Of a stretch of 64,000 nucleotides of DNA, positions 1 through 8,360 are shown piece by piece. The position numbers and the translations under genes were made by a program. The stretch spans positions 62,001 through 126,000 of the forward strand of contig QQUA01000016.1 of the NCBI GenBank assembly GCA_008501825.1, in the 5' to 3' direction. Origin of the DNA: Planctomycetota bacterium (GTDB lineage Bacteria; Planctomycetota; UBA1135). The first letter of the stretch is position 1, and each line of letters opens with the position of its first letter. The notes beneath the pieces were generated by a model, which searched no databases, had not been told where the DNA came from, and worked only from the letters and a program-made list of their open reading frames with translations.

Positions 1-21
1 ATCGGCAGTGGCTTCGCTCAT
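1..21 (-). CDS. start of a gene running off the left edge (possibly kbl)
   Basis: An ATG on the minus strand at 19-21 opens a frame reading MSEATAD to the window edge, 57 nt after the stop of the threonine dehydrogenase gene. In many bacteria tdh is followed by kbl (2-amino-3-ketobutyrate CoA ligase), which consumes the Tdh product, so kbl is the natural guess. Seven codons cannot show this, and no strong ribosome binding site is visible. Confidence 0.25.
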
Positions 22-78
22 GACAAGGCTTAGTTTCCAGGTACGGGGGGGACAAGGGCCCAGGCGGAAGGCTGGGTT

Positions 79-1161
79 TCAGGCATCGCAATTCGGATCC
101 AACACCACTTTGTGGGCTTCACCTCGATCCAGCAGTTGAATGCCCTCTTCGAAACCCTGAAGCGGCATGCGGTGGGTGACGATGTGCTCCACGTCCAAAC
201 CGCGTTCCAGCAGGCCCAGCATTTCCGCCCAGGTGGAAAACATGCGGCGACCGACCACGCCTTTCAAAGTCAGCCCTTTGAAAATGACCTGGTCGCTGAA
301 GTCGCGCAACTCCAAGTGCTGGCCGGAAGGAATCCCGAGCATCATCATCTTGCCGCCGGGGTAAAGCATCTCCAAACCGAAGTTGATGGCCGGCGGAGCG
401 CCGCTCATTTCCAACACCACGTCCACGCCGCCGCGGGTTTGATCCCGAATCTTGGTGGCCAAGGCTTGCGGATCTTCTTCTGCCGGATTGTGGACGTAAA
501 TCGGCGTATTGCCTTTGCACTGCGAGGCCCATTGACGGGCTCGCTGCAGATGTCCGGGAGAGATTTCGGTGATGGTCAGGGACGAGGCGCCTTCAAATTC
601 CACCACCGCCGCCGCCATCGCCCCGATGGCTCCATACCCGCTGACCAGGACGTGTTTGCCGGCCACTGAGTTGGCCGCCTGTACGGTGTGAACGGCGTTG
701 CCCAAGGCATCCAGAAAAGCTCCGATGTGGGGCGGCACGATTTCCGGATCCAGGCGTACCAGATTGCCCACCGGAACCACCACCCACTCGGCGAAACTGC
801 CATTCCGACTCAGACCGGCAATTTGGGTGTTTTCGCAAACGTGGAAGTTGGACGCCTGGCAGGCCCGGCAGCGCCCGCAGACGATGTGCATTTCCGCGGA
901 AACATACTCCCCCACCTTCCAATTCCGGACCCCTTCGCCGAGAGCATCGATGTGGCCGCAAAATTCGTGGCCGATGATGACCGGCGGCTTGGTGGTGCCG
1001 GCGATGGAAGCGTCCCAGTGGAATATGTGCCGGTCGGTTCCGCAAATGGCGGTTCGGGCAACCTTGATCCGAACCCAGCCGGGTGTTGGCTGGGGTACCG
1101 GAGCGTTTTCCAGGAAAACAGCGGCGCCCGGTTCCGGCCGGGCCATTTGGATGGCGCGCAA
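79..1161 (-). CDS. tdh: L-threonine 3-dehydrogenase (zinc medium-chain dehydrogenase)
   Basis: This gene probably oxidises L-threonine to 2-amino-3-ketobutyrate with NAD+ in the cytoplasm. It is a zinc-dependent medium-chain alcohol dehydrogenase. Visible are the catalytic zinc region (ICGTDRH near residue 40, GHE near 64-66), four structural-zinc cysteines (C95, C98, C101, C109) and a Rossmann GYGAIG near 175-180. Length (360 aa) is usual for Tdh. The ORF track starts at a TTG at 1179. I prefer the in-frame TTG at 1161 because AGGAG lies 8 nt upstream and the protein then begins MRAIQMARPEP, matching where family members begin. Other sugar/alcohol dehydrogenases of the same superfamily are the main alternative. 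The next gene in the same direction may be kbl. Confidence 0.8.
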   Translation of the reverse strand: MRAIQMARPEPGAAVFLENAPVPQPTPGWVRIKVARTAICGTDRHIFHWDASIAGTTKPPVIIGHEFCGHIDALGEGVRNWKVGEYVSAEMHIVCGRCRACQASNFHVCENTQIAGLSRNGSFAEWVVVPVGNLVRLDPEIVPPHIGAFLDALGNAVHTVQAANSVAGKHVLVSGYGAIGAMAAAVVEFEGASSLTITEISPGHLQRARQWASQCKGNTPIYVHNPAEEDPQALATKIRDQTRGGVDVVLEMSGAPPAINFGLEMLYPGGKMMMLGIPSGQHLELRDFSDQVIFKGLTLKGVVGRRMFSTWAEMLGLLERGLDVEHIVTHRMPLQGFEEGIQLLDRGEAHKVVLDPNCDA

Positions 1162-1263
1162 AGGGTTTTCTCCTGCCAACGTGGACGGCTGAAATTCTAG
1201 CAGGCCCCCGTCGATCTCCGTCGGTCCCAGCCGGCTCCAATCGGGTCCAGCCGCCGGCCGGAT

Positions 1264-2403
1264 TCAATCTCGAAAAGCGTGGGCTAGAAAAACCGGCTCT
1301 TTTCCGGCTCCCACGGCCAATGCCCCGCCAAGCGCCAGACCACTGACCATCATGGAACTGCCCCCCCAGGAAACCATGGGCAAAGGCAGGCCGGTGGTCG
1401 GCCAAACTCCTAGGGTTACCCCGACGTTCAAGACTAAATGGGTTCCGAAATGAAGCCCCACCCCGGCGATGGCGTAACGGGTGAAAGGATCGCGGTAGCG
1501 AAGGGAACCGAACAAGGCGGCGAAGCCCAAGCTGGCGTACAACAGCAGAAAGCCGGTCGCTCCGAAAAATCCGAATTCTTCGGCCACCACGGGAAATACG
1601 AAATCATTGTGGCGTTCCGGCAGGCGATCCAAACGATTTTCCGGTCCTTGTCCCCATCCGAAACCGTGAAGGCGCCCGCTGCCTACCGCCAACTTGGAAT
1701 GCCAAAGGTGATAACCGGCGTCACTTTTTTCTTCCTGAGTGAGTTGATCCTGCCGCAGCCAAATGTCGACTCGCTGGCGCTGGTAGTCCTTTAAGGTCCA
1801 CCAACCGATCGGCGCCACGAACAGCGGAAGCAACAGACACCAGCGCAGAACTCGCCAAGGCGTTCCAGCGATGTAGGCCAAGCCGAAAAACAAGGGCACG
1901 AAAGACAAAGCGGTTCCCAAATCCGGCTGGGCCAAAATCAAAAGCGCGGGACCGAAAGTCAAAAACCCCGGGAAAAACAGATCGGAAAGGCGAGAAGGTT
2001 TCGGCCGCTCTCCGAACCATCGAGCCAAAACCAAAATCAAGGCGATTTTGGTGAATTCACTCGGTTGTAATTTGAATCCGCCGAACAAATCGATCCAGCG
2101 CCGGGCATTGTTGGTAGCTCGCCCTAAAAACAACACCCCGAACAAAGCGATCAGACAAAGAAAGTAAAGGCCGAAGGCGTGACGGTGCCAGAGCCGGCTC
2201 GGTACTGACGCCGCCAAGATGCAACCGGCCACCGCAGCCGCCACTCGGATCAAATGCCCGTCTGGAAATTGATCCAGGCCTTCGACGCTCCATTGCACGG
2301 CGGTCCCCGCCGCCAAGATGGCTGCCGCAAGGATCAGCAAAGGCCATTCGGTTCGACGCAGGAAGCGATAGATGCGCAAATAAGCCGGAACCCGAGTTCT
2401 CAC
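1264..2403 (-). CDS. rodA: RodA, SEDS peptidoglycan glycosyltransferase of the elongasome
   Basis: RodA polymerises lipid II into glycan strands during lateral wall growth and works with PBP2. The 379-aa protein is polytopic, with about ten hydrophobic segments. It carries SEDS-family features: NARRWIDLFGGFKLQPSE in the first half, then the loop GSGRLHGFGWGQGPENRLD with PERHNDF, typical of RodA rather than FtsW. The start codon is GTG. Its GTGA overlaps the TGA of the PBP2 gene, so the pair is translationally coupled. It is the last gene of the mreB-mreC-mreD-mrdA-rodA operon. No clear terminator was seen before tdh. Confidence 0.93.
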   Translation of the reverse strand: MRTRVPAYLRIYRFLRRTEWPLLILAAAILAAGTAVQWSVEGLDQFPDGHLIRVAAAVAGCILAASVPSRLWHRHAFGLYFLCLIALFGVLFLGRATNNARRWIDLFGGFKLQPSEFTKIALILVLARWFGERPKPSRLSDLFFPGFLTFGPALLILAQPDLGTALSFVPLFFGLAYIAGTPWRVLRWCLLLPLFVAPIGWWTLKDYQRQRVDIWLRQDQLTQEEKSDAGYHLWHSKLAVGSGRLHGFGWGQGPENRLDRLPERHNDFVFPVVAEEFGFFGATGFLLLYASLGFAALFGSLRYRDPFTRYAIAGVGLHFGTHLVLNVGVTLGVWPTTGLPLPMVSWGGSSMMVSGLALGGALAVGAGKEPVFLAHAFRD

Positions 2404-5120
2404 TGAGACGGTTCCTCCGGGGCTGGCGGCGGCGGCAACTGCCCTTGATAGGAAGCCATCGCCGGAGACTTCAGGAACTCATAAAGGACCAGAGAAGCAA
2501 TGTCTCCTCCGTGCAAGCCGGAATTCTCGCACAAGATCGCGGCGGAAAACCGGGGTTCATAATGGGGCCAATAAGCCGCAAACCAACCGTGGACCCGAAA
2601 TCGGGGATCTTCCGAATTGCCGCCGACTTGAGCCGTCCCGGTTTTGCCGGCAACGAAAAATTCGGCCAAAGGAAACTGGGCGTCATAAGCGGTACCGTGA
2701 AACGGATGCTCCACCACGCCGCGCATCGCCTGGTTCAACAGATCTCTCATCCAATCGGGATAGGCCGGGCTTTGGAAATCGGCGGCGAAATCGGTATCGC
2801 CGGCGGCCAGGACCAAACGGGGCCGCCATAACTTTCCGGTTCCGAGCCAACCGAAAAAGCGAGCCATTTGCAACGGACTGGCTTGGACGTAGGCTTGCCC
2901 GATAGACAGGTGCAACGGAGAAAGGCTGTGCCGGGCGAATTGCGGTTCAGTCAGGAAGTTGGCTCCCCGCTCCAACCCGGCGTTGGGTCCACCAAACTGC
3001 CAGCTCCCTTCTTCGCCGACGGTTTGGGTCAAACGCAAGCCGGTTGGTTCTCCAAATCCAAGTTGTTGCGAACGCCGGTAAAGGGCTTCATATCCGAGCT
3101 CCTCTCCTAATTTGTAAAAATAAACGTTGCACGACCGCATGATCGCCTCTTCCATGGCCACGTCCAAATGGCCGGCGCGGCGGTCACAATACAGACCGCG
3201 CTTGCCGTTTTTCGGTTGGTAGTAACCGAGACATTCCCGCATCCGATGCCATTGGGTCCGGTCCTGACTCAAAGCCTCTACCGCCACCACCAATTTGAAA
3301 GTGGAGCCAGGATAGGGAGCCTGAGGGCCGAGATAATGTCCTCCCAAAGCCCGCTGCCGCAAAGGACCTCCAGGTTGGCGAATCTCGTCATAGCGTTGGC
3401 GAAAATCATCCACCGTAAAACTGGGGGAAGTGGCGGCCACCAACAAAGAACCGTCTTGCAAATCGATTAAGGCAAAACCGCAACGGGGCTGAAGCAATCC
3501 TTCAGGCACGGCCAAGCGGGCTAATTTGGGATCCAACTGCGCCCGGCGGCGAGCATGTTGGTAGCCCTGAACAATGGCCATTTCGGCGGCCCTTTGCAAT
3601 TCAGCGTCCAATCCCAACTGGACGTCGCGGCCGTGGCGGGGAGCTTGAAATTCCAATTCCTTGGGAGTGGCGTTCTCTTCGCCGGCTTCCAACACTTCCA
3701 AGTAGCCGCGCTGGCCGCGCAAGACTTCCTCGAAACTGATCTCCACTCCACTTCGCCCGCGGGTCTCGCCAGGTCGCAAGACCATGCGAAACAATTGATC
3801 TCGCAGGCGACGGAACCGCTCCTCTTCTTGAGGGGTTCGTTCCAAAATGCCGCGCAACTCCTGATAGGCTTCGCGCAAATCCAAATATTCCCGCAAATCC
3901 TCGCTACTGGCCGAACGGACCATTCCGACCAAATGAGGAGCCACCGAAGCTGGATAATCTCGAATCGGATTTTCTTCGGTGTACAAGCCCGGAAAGGCTT
4001 CCGGATTCTGGGTCAACAAATCCACTAAATCGAAGGGGATGTTTTTGGCCAGCCGAATCACTCGATTGCGATGCACCTCCAGCATCAAGCGGCGGCGGAC
4101 TCCGGCGAGGTGCTCCGGCACCACCATTTCCACCTGCCGCAAAAGCGCGCCCGATTCCAATATTTGGCGTTGGATGATGTCGGAAGTTTCCGTTCCATCG
4201 CCTTCCTGCTCCAAATCCGGCAATCGACCCAACAGGCGTCGGGCCAGTTCCGCTCGCGAAGCCTGATCGTCCCGCAAACCCCAGGACCGGCTCAACTGGG
4301 TCAAGAAAACCTGGCGCTCTTGTTCGGCTTCCAGAAGTTCATTCGGCGACAAACTTTCCTGCTCCGGTTTTCGCAGCAAAAGATAAACCTCATAGGCGGT
4401 CAAAGCCATCGCTCTACCGGCGGCCATCCGCAACGCTTTCAAGCGAATCAGCCGCTCCAAACCCTGGCGCTCTTGTTCCAAAGCAGCGAAGAAAGACGGC
4501 CTAGTCAAATTTTCCAGCCCGTAGCCTTGCCAAAAAGCCTGAGCCAACCAAGGTCGTAAACGACTTTCCGCTTCCCGGGCGGCTTTCAACCGTTGAGTGA
4601 AATGCTGCTGCGCCGCCGGATGGAAATCGGCCAATCTTCCGCTTCCTGATTCAATCCACTCCAATAAGGCGTCGGTGGATGGCATGCCGAACAATCGGCG
4701 CAGATAAAACACCAAATCCCGACGGCTGCGCGACGGCAATACCCGCAGTTGGCTGGGTCGCCACTGCAACATGCCTTCGGCCATTTTTTCCGCGTGTTGA
4801 AAACATCCGTCCAAGCCATAGGGCGTTTGCCCCAAGAGGGCATAAGCTTCCAAAAGTTGGCCGGCGACGTGACCGCGCCGAAAGGAACGATATTCGAACA
4901 TCAAATCATAGGAGCGGCGATCCCGGGCCAATACACGCCCCTGGCGATCCAAGATCCGCCCGCGATGGAAAGGAATCGCCCGTTTGTGCAGGCGGGAACG
5001 GCGAGCTTCTTCTTGCCAACTTTCTCCCTGCACGATTTGCATTTGCGCCAAGCGCAGCACCAGCAAGACCAACAACATGGCCATGACCGCGGCAAGGTGC
5101 AGAATGCGCAAAGTTCTCAT
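2400..5120 (-). CDS. mrdA: penicillin-binding protein 2 (elongasome transpeptidase), enlarged
   Basis: This class B penicillin-binding protein cross-links peptidoglycan for elongation. The ORF track runs to 5714, but the real start is the ATG at 5120, which overlaps the mreD stop (ATGA). It gives 906 aa beginning MRTLRILHLAAVMA with one N-terminal membrane anchor. The transpeptidase motifs are present in order: STFK (catalytic serine), SCN and KTGTA. E. coli PBP2 is about 630 aa. The extra roughly 270 residues lie between the anchor-proximal segment (RGRILDRQGRVLARDRRSYD) and the pedestal region with PASVAPHLVGMV, and are rich in charged helical sequence. The role of this insert is unknown. 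It sits between mreD and rodA with coupling at both ends. Confidence 0.92.
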   Translation of the reverse strand: MRTLRILHLAAVMAMLLVLLVLRLAQMQIVQGESWQEEARRSRLHKRAIPFHRGRILDRQGRVLARDRRSYDLMFEYRSFRRGHVAGQLLEAYALLGQTPYGLDGCFQHAEKMAEGMLQWRPSQLRVLPSRSRRDLVFYLRRLFGMPSTDALLEWIESGSGRLADFHPAAQQHFTQRLKAAREAESRLRPWLAQAFWQGYGLENLTRPSFFAALEQERQGLERLIRLKALRMAAGRAMALTAYEVYLLLRKPEQESLSPNELLEAEQERQVFLTQLSRSWGLRDDQASRAELARRLLGRLPDLEQEGDGTETSDIIQRQILESGALLRQVEMVVPEHLAGVRRRLMLEVHRNRVIRLAKNIPFDLVDLLTQNPEAFPGLYTEENPIRDYPASVAPHLVGMVRSASSEDLREYLDLREAYQELRGILERTPQEEERFRRLRDQLFRMVLRPGETRGRSGVEISFEEVLRGQRGYLEVLEAGEENATPKELEFQAPRHGRDVQLGLDAELQRAAEMAIVQGYQHARRRAQLDPKLARLAVPEGLLQPRCGFALIDLQDGSLLVAATSPSFTVDDFRQRYDEIRQPGGPLRQRALGGHYLGPQAPYPGSTFKLVVAVEALSQDRTQWHRMRECLGYYQPKNGKRGLYCDRRAGHLDVAMEEAIMRSCNVYFYKLGEELGYEALYRRSQQLGFGEPTGLRLTQTVGEEGSWQFGGPNAGLERGANFLTEPQFARHSLSPLHLSIGQAYVQASPLQMARFFGWLGTGKLWRPRLVLAAGDTDFAADFQSPAYPDWMRDLLNQAMRGVVEHPFHGTAYDAQFPLAEFFVAGKTGTAQVGGNSEDPRFRVHGWFAAYWPHYEPRFSAAILCENSGLHGGDIASLVLYEFLKSPAMASYQGQLPPPPAPEEPSQ

Positions 5121-5614
5121 CGATCCTCTCCGGAACGGGATCGTCGCCCGGGCCAAGCCGTCGGGCGCTGGGCCACCGCCCACAACATCCCCACGATGAT
5201 GACCTGCACGGTTCCTGGAATCCAGGACAAGTCTTCCTCCATCAATTGAGCCTGGCGTTGGTCGAATAAAACCAGTGGCAAAGCGGCGGCCGCCCCTACC
5301 AGGAAACGAGCGGAAAAGCGCGCCTCCACCAGCAATCTTTGCAGTCGAATACGCAAACCCAGCGCCATACCCAATCCCGCCCAAGTCGCAAAAGGAGATA
5401 CGGCCGAAACCGAAGCTCGCAAAACTCCCAAGACCCCGATCATGAACAGGGGCCGGCCCAAACTCAGACCGGTGGGATCGGGAATCATCCATAAAAACAG
5501 CAACAACCAAGGATCCGGTAGCCACCAGCCCCCCGGCAAACCGCGCAAGGCCGGGGCCAGGATGGTCAGCAAAACCGCGACCGGAATCAGCAGCCGCAAG
5601 CGGGGCAGCTTCAC
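5117..5614 (-). CDS. mreD: MreD-like rod-shape membrane protein
   Basis: This is a small polytopic membrane protein of 165 aa at the place where mreD is expected, between mreC and the PBP2 gene. It starts at a GTG (5614) whose GTGA overlaps the mreC stop, and its own stop overlaps the PBP2 ATG. Several hydrophobic segments are visible (LLIPVAVLLTILAPAL, PWLLLFLWMI, ARFLVGAAAALPLVLF). MreD sequences are poorly conserved, so the call rests on size, topology and gene order. The 470-aa ORF in the track is the same frame read upstream through mreC and should not be used. Confidence 0.8.
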   Translation of the reverse strand: MKLPRLRLLIPVAVLLTILAPALRGLPGGWWLPDPWLLLFLWMIPDPTGLSLGRPLFMIGVLGVLRASVSAVSPFATWAGLGMALGLRIRLQRLLVEARFSARFLVGAAAALPLVLFDQRQAQLMEEDLSWIPGTVQVIIVGMLWAVAQRPTAWPGRRSRSGEDR

Positions 5615-6840
5615 TGCTGCACCTCCAAAGGCGGCGCCTGCAAGCCGGCCAGTTCCAAGACCTCCTTGGATCCAAGCCTCGGCTCTTCTCCAGGCATGCC
5701 CAAGGCCAGGCCACGAGGCACTCCGGCTCCTCCCCGGGTGTAGAGCGGCAGCCCGGAAGAAGGGCTCCACGCCGCCCTGGCCTCCCGCCAACTCAGGATT
5801 TCTTTCTGATCGGAGTCCACCGCCACGGCCCGATCCCGCCACGCCTGGGGTTCGGCCAGACGGACCCAGGCCAGAGTGCCTCGCCGAGCTCGAACCCGGC
5901 CGAGCACCCGGCCGTCTCCAAGGAGCACCGCAGCCGGTCCGGCGGCCGCACCTCGCACCACTCGCCAGCGACGGCCAAGAACGGGGTCCAGGGTCAAGAC
6001 CGGCTTCGCCGCCGTCCGCCACAGCCGGGGTTCGGCCACGGTTTCCTCGCCAATGGCGCCGGCGGCGACGAAAACCCGCCCTTCGGCCCCTGCCGGCCAT
6101 TCCGCCTGCACCACCCAGTCGGCCTGCCCCCGGCGCGGATCTCCCCGCTGGTCCAGGGTGCCCAGGCGCAAATCCAAATCGGTCAAAGGCAGAGGATCTC
6201 CCTGTCGCGGCCGCCAAAAAGCCGTCCAACCCTTTTCCGGAACCGCCTCCGGTTGAATCCAGCGGACCAAGGGTGCCCCGGCGCGGCCCATCCCGGTGGT
6301 CACCGCCCGAAAACCCTTCCCTGGTGTTTGCAACCAGGCTCCAGTTCGGGCATCGGCGGCGGTCCACAATTCCACCACGGCTTGGTGTTCCTCCACTCGG
6401 AGCAACCGCCCCAGCCAATGACCCCCGAAAACCACGGGTTGATCCACCGCCAGGGCGAAGTCGCGGCCAGCCGCCAACCGCAATTGGCCGCGTTGGAGCT
6501 GGGTTTCTTGAACCGGGACTTCCAGCCATTGCAAGCCCGGCAGATCCGGCGGACGGCCGAGTTCGCGCTCCAAAAGCAGCAGAGCAGAGTCGGAGGCGGC
6601 CGCAGAAGTCGCTTCGGTCGGCTCCGGTTCAGGAGCTTGGGCCCAGGCGCTCAGGCGGCCGGACAGCGGGGCCAAAACTGAAGCCACCGGTTCGACGAAG
6701 CGGCCGGCCAAAGATTCCAACCAAGGACTGGGCCAGCAGGCTTGGAATCCCAAGAAGAACAAACCGGCGCCACTGACGAAAACCCGAGAAAGATAAGCGA
6801 CTCCGGGAATCCGCAGGGGAAACACCGTAATTGGTGGCAT
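5611..6840 (-). CDS. mreC: MreC-like rod-shape protein
   Basis: MreC is a bitopic periplasmic scaffold that links MreB and MreD to PBP2. The 409-aa product has one N-terminal membrane segment (VFVSGAGLFFLGFQACW) followed by a periplasmic region with a short coiled coil (SDSALLLLERELGRPP) and a beta-rich domain. It is longer than typical MreC (270-370 aa), with a Pro/Gly/Arg-rich C-terminal part. It starts with ATG at 6840, overlapping the mreB TGA, and ends over the mreD GTG. The call depends strongly on the operon context. Confidence 0.8.
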   Translation of the reverse strand: MPPITVFPLRIPGVAYLSRVFVSGAGLFFLGFQACWPSPWLESLAGRFVEPVASVLAPLSGRLSAWAQAPEPEPTEATSAAASDSALLLLERELGRPPDLPGLQWLEVPVQETQLQRGQLRLAAGRDFALAVDQPVVFGGHWLGRLLRVEEHQAVVELWTAADARTGAWLQTPGKGFRAVTTGMGRAGAPLVRWIQPEAVPEKGWTAFWRPRQGDPLPLTDLDLRLGTLDQRGDPRRGQADWVVQAEWPAGAEGRVFVAAGAIGEETVAEPRLWRTAAKPVLTLDPVLGRRWRVVRGAAAGPAAVLLGDGRVLGRVRARRGTLAWVRLAEPQAWRDRAVAVDSDQKEILSWREARAAWSPSSGLPLYTRGGAGVPRGLALGMPGEEPRLGSKEVLELAGLQAPPLEVQQ

Positions 6841-7904
6841 CAGCCTACGGCGTCATCTCCCTCCGAAAGGAAGGAGGCGTAGAGATCCAAATCGTCTAGG
6901 AAACGTGCCGTACCGCGGGCTACGGCCGTAAGGGGATCTTCTCCCACTTGTGCCGGAAGTCCGGTGCTTTCGGTCACGAAATCGGCCAAACCCGGAAGCA
7001 GAGCCCCGCCTCCGACCAAGGTGATTCCGGATTCGATCAAATCCGCCCCGATTTCCGGGGGAGCGGCTTCCAGGGCATCCAGAACCGCCCGGATGATTTG
7101 GCGTAGTGGATCCTGCAAAGCTTCGCGAATCTCTTCGCTGCTGATGGTGCCCTTCCGAGGCATCAAATTCAACGTATCGCGGCCGGCCACCTCCATGGTT
7201 TTCTCCTCCTCAAAGGGCATGGCCGAGCCGACGCGCTTTTTAATGTCCTCGGCCATTTGCGGGCCGATTTGCAAATTGTGGTGCTTGCGCAAGTACTGAA
7301 TGATGGCCTCGTCGGCGTCGTCTCCGGCGCATTTCACCGAATTCACCACCACGGAGCCGCCCAAAGCCAAAATCGCCACCTCGGTGGTGCCACCTCCGAT
7401 GTCGACCACCATGGAGCCTTCCGACTCGGTAATCGGCAAACCCACGCCCAAACCAGCGGCCATCGGTTCATCGACCAAATACACCCGCCGGGCTCCGGCA
7501 CGTTCCGCCGAGTTGATCACCGCCCGTCTCTCCACCGTGGTAATTCCCGAGGGAACGGAAATCACGACTCTCGGTTTGACCCAGGAGCGACCTTGGTGGG
7601 CTTTGCGAAGGAAATAGCGCAGCAGCTTTTCAGTGATTTCGAAATCGGCAATCACTCCGCCTTTCAAAGGACGGACGGCTTCAATGTTGTTGGGGGTTTT
7701 GCCCAACATTCGATAGGCCTCGTTACCTACCCCCATCCCGTCCAGGATGACCTCATTGGTCCCTTTGTAAACGGCCACCACAGAGGGCTCATCAATCATG
7801 ATGCCCCGTTCTCGGGAAGCTACCAAAGTATTGGCAGTCCCAAGGTCGATGCCGAGGTCTTCGGAAAAGGAAAACCTAGAAACTAGCCAGTCCAACCAAC
7901 GCAA
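6840..7904 (-). CDS. mreB: MreB, actin-like cell-shape protein
   Basis: MreB forms membrane-bound filaments that direct elongation of the cell wall. The 354-aa protein shows the actin-family signatures: phosphate-1 loop IDLGTANTLV, the PSVVAV and PSGITTVERRAV stretches, phosphate-2 loop VDIGGGTTEVAI and adenosine motif LVGGGALLPGL. Its start is a TTG at 7904 (MRWLDWLVSRFSFSEDLG), with a weak GGAA upstream. No better ATG is available without losing the N-terminal amphipathic segment. It is the first gene of the five-gene elongasome operon. Finding MreB-MreC-MreD-PBP2-RodA together indicates a peptidoglycan wall and elongated growth. Confidence 0.96.
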   Translation of the reverse strand: MRWLDWLVSRFSFSEDLGIDLGTANTLVASRERGIMIDEPSVVAVYKGTNEVILDGMGVGNEAYRMLGKTPNNIEAVRPLKGGVIADFEITEKLLRYFLRKAHQGRSWVKPRVVISVPSGITTVERRAVINSAERAGARRVYLVDEPMAAGLGVGLPITESEGSMVVDIGGGTTEVAILALGGSVVVNSVKCAGDDADEAIIQYLRKHHNLQIGPQMAEDIKKRVGSAMPFEEEKTMEVAGRDTLNLMPRKGTISSEEIREALQDPLRQIIRAVLDALEAAPPEIGADLIESGITLVGGGALLPGLADFVTESTGLPAQVGEDPLTAVARGTARFLDDLDLYASFLSEGDDAVG

Positions 7905-7991
7905 GGGAATGTTTCCGGCCTTCGCCGAGAGCGGCGTCGAGGCAAGGGGAGTATAGCCACCGAGCGATAGGAATTCCCAGGCCCAAATATG

Positions 7992-8023
7992 AAAAAGCGG
8001 AGCCGATCTTACGACCGGCTCCG
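7992..8023 (-). terminator. rho-independent terminator after the 83-aa gene
   Basis: On the minus strand CGGAGCCG and CGGCTCCG form a perfect 8-bp stem with a 10-nt loop, followed directly by CTTTTTC. It lies about 40 nt downstream of the stop of the small Lys/Ala-rich protein gene and about 90 nt before mreB. It therefore probably separates these two transcription units. Confidence 0.75.
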
Positions 8024-8060
8024 AATTCCCCAGGCTTTGCCTGAGAAAAGGACTGCTCGA

Positions 8061-8312
8061 TTATTCGGAAGTTCCCGAGTAGCTTCCGGAGAAAAACCAG
8101 CCTCCACCGTAATGGCTGCCGTTTTCGTAATCCACTAACAGCAAGCCAACGATCAACATGATGGTGGTGAACAAAGCGGCGGCGGATTCCACCGGCATGC
8201 CCGGCTTTTGTTCGGCGCCGTCAGCGGCCGGCTTGGCGGGTTTGGCGGCACGAGCCGGCTTGGCGGGTTTGGCGGGCTTGCGACTGGCCTTTTTTCTACG
8301 CTTGGCTGCCAT
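8061..8312 (-). CDS. small Lys/Ala/Pro-rich single-pass membrane protein, unknown
   Basis: The 83-aa protein has a strongly basic, low-complexity N-terminus built from KPAKPAK-type repeats (about residues 10-30). A linker and one hydrophobic segment (ALFTTIMLIVGLLLVDYE) follow, with a Gly/Ser/aromatic tail. The basic tail resembles histone-H1-like or ribonucleoprotein tails, but the membrane segment suggests it tethers something at the inner membrane. It lies 48 nt after the coiled-coil gene on the same strand, likely co-transcribed with it, and ends at a good terminator. I know no named family. It is probably a real gene because ATG, stop, spacing and terminator fit. Confidence 0.65.
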   Translation of the reverse strand: MAAKRRKKASRKPAKPAKPARAAKPAKPAADGAEQKPGMPVESAAALFTTIMLIVGLLLVDYENGSHYGGGWFFSGSYSGTSE

Positions 8313-8360
8313 GACGAGTGCTTAAGGGCTTGGCGTGGGGGGAGCCGGTGTGTCGGCCGA

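Noticed and set aside
593-1405. 270-aa minus ORF overlapping tdh
   Set aside because: Arg/Gly-rich shadow frame of tdh with no family features.
5442-6776. 444-aa plus ORF across mreC and mreD
   Set aside because: Pro/Arg-rich antisense frame of genuine coupled genes; typical high-GC shadow ORF.
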